Assembly: GCF_013166655.1 (NCBI RefSeq)
Contig: NZ_JABKCA010000025.1
Location: forward strand, 1 to 58,850
Direction: 5' to 3'
Length of the DNA: 58,850 bases
DNA from: Lentimicrobium sp. L6
GTDB lineage: Bacteria; Bacteroidota; Bacteroidia; Bacteroidales; UBA12170
Positions within the stretch are counted from its first letter, which is position 1, and every line of letters starts with the position of its first letter. Below are positions 55,701 to 58,850 of this stretch, piece by piece. Below the pieces are notes generated by a model. That model was not told where the DNA came from. It saw only the letters and a program-made list of their open reading frames with translations, and searched no databases. Made by a program: the position numbers and the translations under genes.

Positions 55701-56445
55701 GAAGCTATTTGCCGATGGACAAAAAATGCTGAAGCAGATTATTGAGGAAAAATGGTTGAGAGCCGAAGCTGTATATGGTTTATATGCGGCAAATAGCCAA
55801 GAGGAGCAAGTTGAAATTTATACGGATGCTTCTAAAAAAGAAGTCTTAGAGCAATTCGAGTTTTTGAGAAATCAAGAAGAACGAGATGAGCCCAACTATT
55901 CATTGGCAGACTATATTGCATCTAAAGATAGTGGCTTGACGGATTATTTAGGTCTATTTGCAGTAACAGCTGGAATAGGAATTGAGAAAAAGTTGGAGGA
56001 GTTTGAAAAAGATCATGATGACTATTCTCAAATTATGCTAAAAATACTCGCCGACAGATTGGCTGAAGCATTAGCAGAACTATTGCATCACAAAGTGAGA
56101 TTGGAAAACTGGGGATATGCACCAGAGGAGGATTTTGATATCAGCACCATCCTCAAAGAAACTTATCAAGGTATACGACCCGCACCAGGCTATCCTGCTT
56201 GTCCTGACCATTCGGAAAAAGAAAAGATTTTCCGTTTGTTAGAAGCCAGAGAGAAAGCTCAAATTGAGTTAACAGAAAGTTATGCCATGTATCCAGCTGC
56301 TTCGGTAAGTGGTTATTATTTTGCCCATCCTGATAGTAGATATTTCATGGTGAATAAAATACAAGAAGACCAAGCCACAGCTTATGCTGAAAGAAAAGGA
56401 ATGAGTTTGGAAGATTTAAAGAAATTATTGAATCAGAATGTGTAA
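52792..56445 (+). CDS. metH: cobalamin-dependent methionine synthase
   Basis: 1217 residues from the ATG at 52792, which directly precedes the conserved [23 protein letters not shown] (shown in part); ATGs at 52747 and 52780 add residues without homology. It transfers the methyl group of methyl-tetrahydrofolate to homocysteine. Homocysteine domain (1-325) with zinc ligands C242, C305 and C306; pterin domain (about 350-610, [15 protein letters not shown]); cap (about 640-735); B12 domain with the cobalt ligand H754 in GDVHDIGKN; reactivation domain (about 890-1217, with [12 protein letters not shown]). All modules are present in one chain, unlike the split forms of some bacteria. It is preceded by a SAM-I riboswitch and followed by metF. 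Confidence 0.97.
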   Translation: MNVKEELKKRILVLDGAMGTMIQKHKFTEEDYRGELFKNWHSNLKGNNDLLCLTQPEVIKNIHKEYLAAGADILETNTFNGTSISMADYDMEKYVRDINLAAARIAKSAADEFTKQNPLRPRFVAGAVGPTNKTTSLSPDVNNPAFRAVSFDEMKTSYYEQCEALMDGGVDVFLLETIFDTLNAKAALMAMEELFDAKGKRIPVMISGTITDNSGRTLSGQTVEAFFDSLTHIDILSIGFNCAFGAEQMRPYLAELSNNSHIPVSVYPNAGLPNQFGEYDESPEKMGIHMKDFLDSGFANIIGGCCGTTPAHIAEMARYAQETQVRKSATQDKFTHLSGLDALKITPEINFVNIGERTNVAGSIKFARLIREKKYEEALTVAVDQVEGGAQILDICMDDAMLDAEQEMTTFLNLMASEPEIARLPFMIDSSKWSVIEAGLKCVQGKAIVNSISLKEGEEVFLKHAAKVRKYGAAVVVMAFDEEGQADTLDKRKRVCKRAYDLLVEKVNFPPQDIIFDPNVLTIGTGLEEHANYAIDFIETIKYIKQELPLAKVSGGISNLSFSFRGHQEVREAMHAAFLYHAIQAGLDMGIVNPALLQVYDEVEPELLKKVEDVIFNRSADATDELVIYAESIKNRGGEHKEKKQKEWRSLAVNERLSHSLVKGITEFLEEDLEESRQQFDFSLNLIEGPLMDGMNEVGQLFGSGKMFLPQVIKSARVMKKAVAYLLPYIEAESTGLSTSAGKVLMATVKGDVHDIGKNIVGVILSCNNYEVIDLGVMVPMDKILQIAKEEKVDVIGLSGLITPSLEEMVSIAEEMQRLELNIPILIGGATTSEIHTAVKISPAYNQPVIHVKDASLSVGVLSHLLSPSKKEQWLEEVEAKYEATRQRYEKRHKEKKYVSLEKARTQKPKVTFSKENIVEPKQLGSFHLGDFPLQDIVKYIDWTFFFQAWRIPGKYPEIFEHPEKGEEASKLFADGQKMLKQIIEEKWLRAEAVYGLYAANSQEEQVEIYTDASKKEVLEQFEFLRNQEERDEPNYSLADYIASKDSGLTDYLGLFAVTAGIGIEKKLEEFEKDHDDYSQIMLKILADRLAEALAELLHHKVRLENWGYAPEEDFDISTILKETYQGIRPAPGYPACPDHSEKEKIFRLLEAREKAQIELTESYAMYPAASVSGYYFAHPDSRYFMVNKIQEDQATAYAERKGMSLEDLKKLLNQNV

Positions 56446-56450
56446 AAGCT

Positions 56451-56487
56451 CGAAGCTAGGAGTAACACAACTCTCCTGAGTTGTGTT
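56451..56487 (+). repeat. metH-metF spacer with dispersed-repeat fragment and perfect hairpin
   Basis: CGAAGCTAGGAGTAA matches the left arm of the palindrome at 13603-13617 with one change. The hairpin AACACAACTC (56464-56473) / GAGTTGTGTT (56478-56487) with a TCCT loop is perfect over 10 bp. Without a T-run it should not terminate efficiently, but it could stabilise or process the mRNA between the two genes. Confidence 0.55.
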
Positions 56488-56516
56488 CATACTTTGAATA
56501 TATAAATAAGAAGAAA

Positions 56517-57470
56517 ATGAAAGTAATAGATCATATAAATAAGTCAGATAAAACATTATTCTCTTTCGAATTATTGCCACCATTGAAAGGGGAGCATTTT
56601 GAGCATATAGAGGGAAAAATCAATCAACTATTGGAGTTTAATCCCAGTTATATCAATATCACTTACCATCAACAGGAAGTAGAATACGAAACCTTGAGTA
56701 ATGGCCTTTTGAAGAAAAGAACAGTGCGTAAGCGCCCTGGGACAGTTGGTATTTCTGCGGCCATTCAATACAAAACTCAAATTGACGTGGTTCCCCATTT
56801 AATATGTGGAGGTTTCACCAAGGAAGACACGGAGAATGCGCTAATCGATTTACACTTTTTGGGCATCGATAATCTCCTTCTTTTGCGTGGAGACCCACCT
56901 GCGACTCAAAAATTCTTTAAACCAGAACCAGAGGGAAATGCCTATGCTGTTGATTTAGTAAAGCAAGTAAAAAACATGAATAATGGAATTTACTTAGATG
57001 AGAATCTGATGAATAATCATCCCTCTGATTTTTGTATTGGAGTAGCAGGTTATCCAGAAAAACATCCTGAAGCAGCCAACCGCCCATCGGACTTAAGATA
57101 TTTAAAGGACAAAGTAGATGCTGGAGCCGATTATATTATTACTCAGATGTTTTTCGATAATAAGAAATTTTTCCGTTTTGTGGAGCAATGCAGAGCTGCT
57201 GGAATCACTGTGCCTATCATTCCAGGCTTAAAACCCTTTAGCTCCAAAAAGCAATTGCTCACCTTGCCTCAGATTTTCCATATCGATCTTCCAGATCAAC
57301 TGGTTAACTCTTTGGTGAAATGTAAAACCAATGCCGAGGTTTATGAAGTAGGAATCGAATGGGGAATACAGCAAAGTAAGGAGTTGATAGAATATGGTAT
57401 TCCAGCCCTTCACTTTTATACTATGGGAAAAGCTGATAATATTTGCCGTATTGCTAAGGAGATATTTTAA
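56517..57470 (+). CDS. metF: methylenetetrahydrofolate reductase
   Basis: 317 residues from the ATG at 56517; the upstream in-frame ATG at 56481 lies in the spacer beyond the hairpin. A flavin TIM-barrel enzyme reducing methylene-tetrahydrofolate to the methyl donor used by MetH. Seen: FSFELLPPLKG (the conserved SFEFFPPK-type strand), VPHLICGGFTKEDTENALIDL, LLLRGDPP, FCIGVAGYPEKHPEA, DYIITQMFFD and IPIIPGLKP, all family signatures. It is 71 bp downstream of metH, so it shares the riboswitch-controlled mRNA. A weak stem over its stop codon precedes TTTTTTT at about 57496-57502. Confidence 0.96.
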   Translation: MKVIDHINKSDKTLFSFELLPPLKGEHFEHIEGKINQLLEFNPSYINITYHQQEVEYETLSNGLLKKRTVRKRPGTVGISAAIQYKTQIDVVPHLICGGFTKEDTENALIDLHFLGIDNLLLLRGDPPATQKFFKPEPEGNAYAVDLVKQVKNMNNGIYLDENLMNNHPSDFCIGVAGYPEKHPEAANRPSDLRYLKDKVDAGADYIITQMFFDNKKFFRFVEQCRAAGITVPIIPGLKPFSSKKQLLTLPQIFHIDLPDQLVNSLVKCKTNAEVYEVGIEWGIQQSKELIEYGIPALHFYTMGKADNICRIAKEIF

Positions 57471-57790
57471 ACTGATTTAGTGTCGAGACTCCTCCTTTTT
57501 TTGTTTTATCTTATCATTATAGTTTTACTAAATCAAGAAAATATTTAGCAAATATTATATTTTCAAGATTATAATATTGGCTAAGGGATTTAAAAAGAAC
57601 TTATCTTTGGTTGGCATTGTTAAGTATGGGATGCATAGAAATGCTAACTGTAGCTAATTTGATAGTTTCATATGGTCATTTAGTTAAAAGCTAATTGTAT
57701 AGACAATAATTGTAAGGGAATTTATTTTGAAAATAAGGGTCTGTAAATGATGATTAGAATTTGACCTTTGGTTAAAAACAAAAAGATAAC
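57471..57790. other. intergenic region with a -7 element
   Basis: 320 bp without a gene. A T-run follows metF at about 57496-57502. TTG (57577-57579), 22 bp, TATCTTTG (57602-57609) could be the promoter of the MscS gene, leaving a leader of about 175 nt in which I see no clear structure. Confidence 0.5.
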
Positions 57791-58651
57791 ATGAATGCAA
57801 TTAAGGATTTTTTGGAATTCGACCTTTATAATCTAGGGGAGTATAAAATAGAGGTTTATACCTTAGTAACCATTTTGCTTATAGCTTTGGTCACCAGGTT
57901 CATACTTTGGTTAATAAAGAAAGCACTTGACCGAAAAAATAAATTTAATAAACTAGATAAAGGGAATACCTATGCATTATTTCAAATCATTAAATATGTG
58001 ATTTGGGTGATTGCCATTGGATTGATTTTAGAGACCATAGGAATAAAGGTAACGGTGTTGATAGCTGGGTCTGCTGCGCTATTAGTAGGGATTGGATTAG
58101 GTTTACAGCAAACATTCAACGATGTGATATCAGGTATTATATTGCTCTCAGAAAAATCAATAAAAATTGATGATGTCCTACAAATCGATGGTGATGTGGT
58201 GAAGATTCAGAGCATAGGCCTACGAACATCTAAAGGCTTAAATACGGATGATATTTCTATCATTATTCCCAACTCCCTAATTACGACCAATAAAGTCATA
58301 AACTGGAGTCATCAAACTAAGAAAACTCGATTTAGAATTGATGTAGGTGTAGCCTATGGCTCCGATGTGGGTTTAGTGATAAAAACTTTAGAAGAAAGCG
58401 CATTTGAACATCCAGATGTAACAGATAGAGAGCTGACTGAGGCCAGACTAGTGAATTTTGGAAATTCCTCATTAGATTTTCAGGTTTTGTTTTTTAGTAA
58501 AAACATATACCGAATCAATAAAGTTAAGAGTGATATTAGAAGAATTATTAATCAAAAGTTTTCTAAAAATAACATTTTGATACCCTTTCCTCAAATGGAC
58601 TTGCACTTTAAATCAAATTTTCCAGAAGTATTGAATAGGGATGGAGAATAA
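57791..58651 (+). CDS. MscS-family mechanosensitive channel
   Basis: 286 residues. Membrane helices lie at about 20-38, 62-85 and the pore helix at 88-115 (VTVLIAGSAALLVGIGLGLQQTFNDVISGIILL, shown in part), with the Gly/Ala-rich pattern of MscS TM3. The beta domain follows (KIDDVLQIDGDVVKIQSIGLRTSKGLNTDDISIIIPNS, in part), then the alpha/beta C-terminal domain. It should open under membrane tension in hypo-osmotic shock. The length is typical of small MscS. The 199 bp after it to the window end hold nothing I can name. Confidence 0.93.
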   Translation: MNAIKDFLEFDLYNLGEYKIEVYTLVTILLIALVTRFILWLIKKALDRKNKFNKLDKGNTYALFQIIKYVIWVIAIGLILETIGIKVTVLIAGSAALLVGIGLGLQQTFNDVISGIILLSEKSIKIDDVLQIDGDVVKIQSIGLRTSKGLNTDDISIIIPNSLITTNKVINWSHQTKKTRFRIDVGVAYGSDVGLVIKTLEESAFEHPDVTDRELTEARLVNFGNSSLDFQVLFFSKNIYRINKVKSDIRRIINQKFSKNNILIPFPQMDLHFKSNFPEVLNRDGE

Positions 58652-58850
58652 AATATTTTCATTACTAAGACTTTAACTCTAAAGGGTGCTAAAGTAATGG
58701 AGCCCTTTGTGGTTAAGCAAATTATTCTTAAATTTGGTATTCGAATATAAGTTGAATCCTTGGAAGTTTATTCTTTAAAATTACTCAAAAACAACGGGTC
58801 AAGTTAATTTTTATGGGGACTACGAAAAAAGCTTTGATAATCTAAAGAGG

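Noticed and set aside
47-58804. ACTTGACCCG at 47-56 and its reverse complement at 58795-58804, near the two window ends
   Set aside because: A 10-bp match at opposite ends of an arbitrary window is expected by chance and marks no element boundary.

Overview
The window looks like chromosomal DNA of a free-living member of the Bacteroidota. It is AT-rich. Seven encoded proteins end in a type IX secretion (T9SS) type A sorting domain. Several genes are preceded by the -7 element TAnnTTTG used by the Bacteroidota sigma factor. There is a SusC/TonB-type receptor with a carboxypeptidase-regulatory-like N-terminus, and there are five TPR-based sensors of the kind common in this phylum. The lineage below phylum (marine Marinilabiliales or Cytophagales type) is a guess. 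I saw no phage, plasmid, complete insertion sequence or CRISPR array.

Layout. 0.7-8.8 kb: three secreted T9SS proteins in a row on the + strand (a propeller plus beta-helix giant and two paralogous beta-propellers). 9.2-11.3 kb: a TPR histidine kinase broken by one in-frame TAG. 11.4-13.3 kb: a secreted S15 peptidase. 13.7-28.4 kb: a long minus-strand block with a TPR-SpoIIE phosphatase, a GH2 glycosidase plus small T9SS protein, a VOC/SDR pair, an Omp28-like T9SS protein overlapped by a 46-residue coiled-coil ORF, a TPR-HTH lipoprotein, a MATE exporter and a secreted endonuclease/phosphatase. 28.5-29.5 kb: a gene-free stretch rich in palindromes. 29.5-36.0 kb: cysS, a GH53 endo-galactanase, a GNAT plus PurD-like ATP-grasp pair, a gene remnant and a T9SS protein. 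36.2-39.1 kb: a His-rich membrane protein followed by a TonB-dependent receptor. 39.1-41.3 kb: a GH3 acyl-adenylating enzyme whose stop codon overlaps the start of a LysE exporter. 41.4-44.4 kb: a LytS-like protein lacking the phosphoacceptor His, next to a LytTR regulator. 44.4-46.7 kb: a HAD hydrolase, a tRNA with CAU anticodon and an NtrC-type regulator. 47.3-51.9 kb: a B12-dependent ribonucleotide reductase and a TPR-LuxR regulator. 52.5-57.5 kb: promoter, SAM-I riboswitch, metH and metF. 57.8-58.7 kb: an MscS channel.

How the genes fit together. The metH-metF unit makes methionine from homocysteine and methyl-tetrahydrofolate and is controlled by a SAM riboswitch that starts at the predicted transcription start. 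MetH and the class II reductase both need cobalamin, yet I see no cobalamin riboswitch here. The five TPR proteins share a TPR / membrane helix / coiled-coil plan but end in five different outputs (histidine kinase, PP2C phosphatase, HTH, LytS-like, LuxR HTH). GH2, GH53, S15 peptidase and secreted endonuclease suggest polymer scavenging. The least ordinary items are the degenerate LytS-like/LytTR pair, the Met-rich leader ORF whose start codon lies in the P1 helix of the riboswitch, the GH3-LysE coupling, the nonsense-interrupted kinase, and a small MITE-like repeat present twice.
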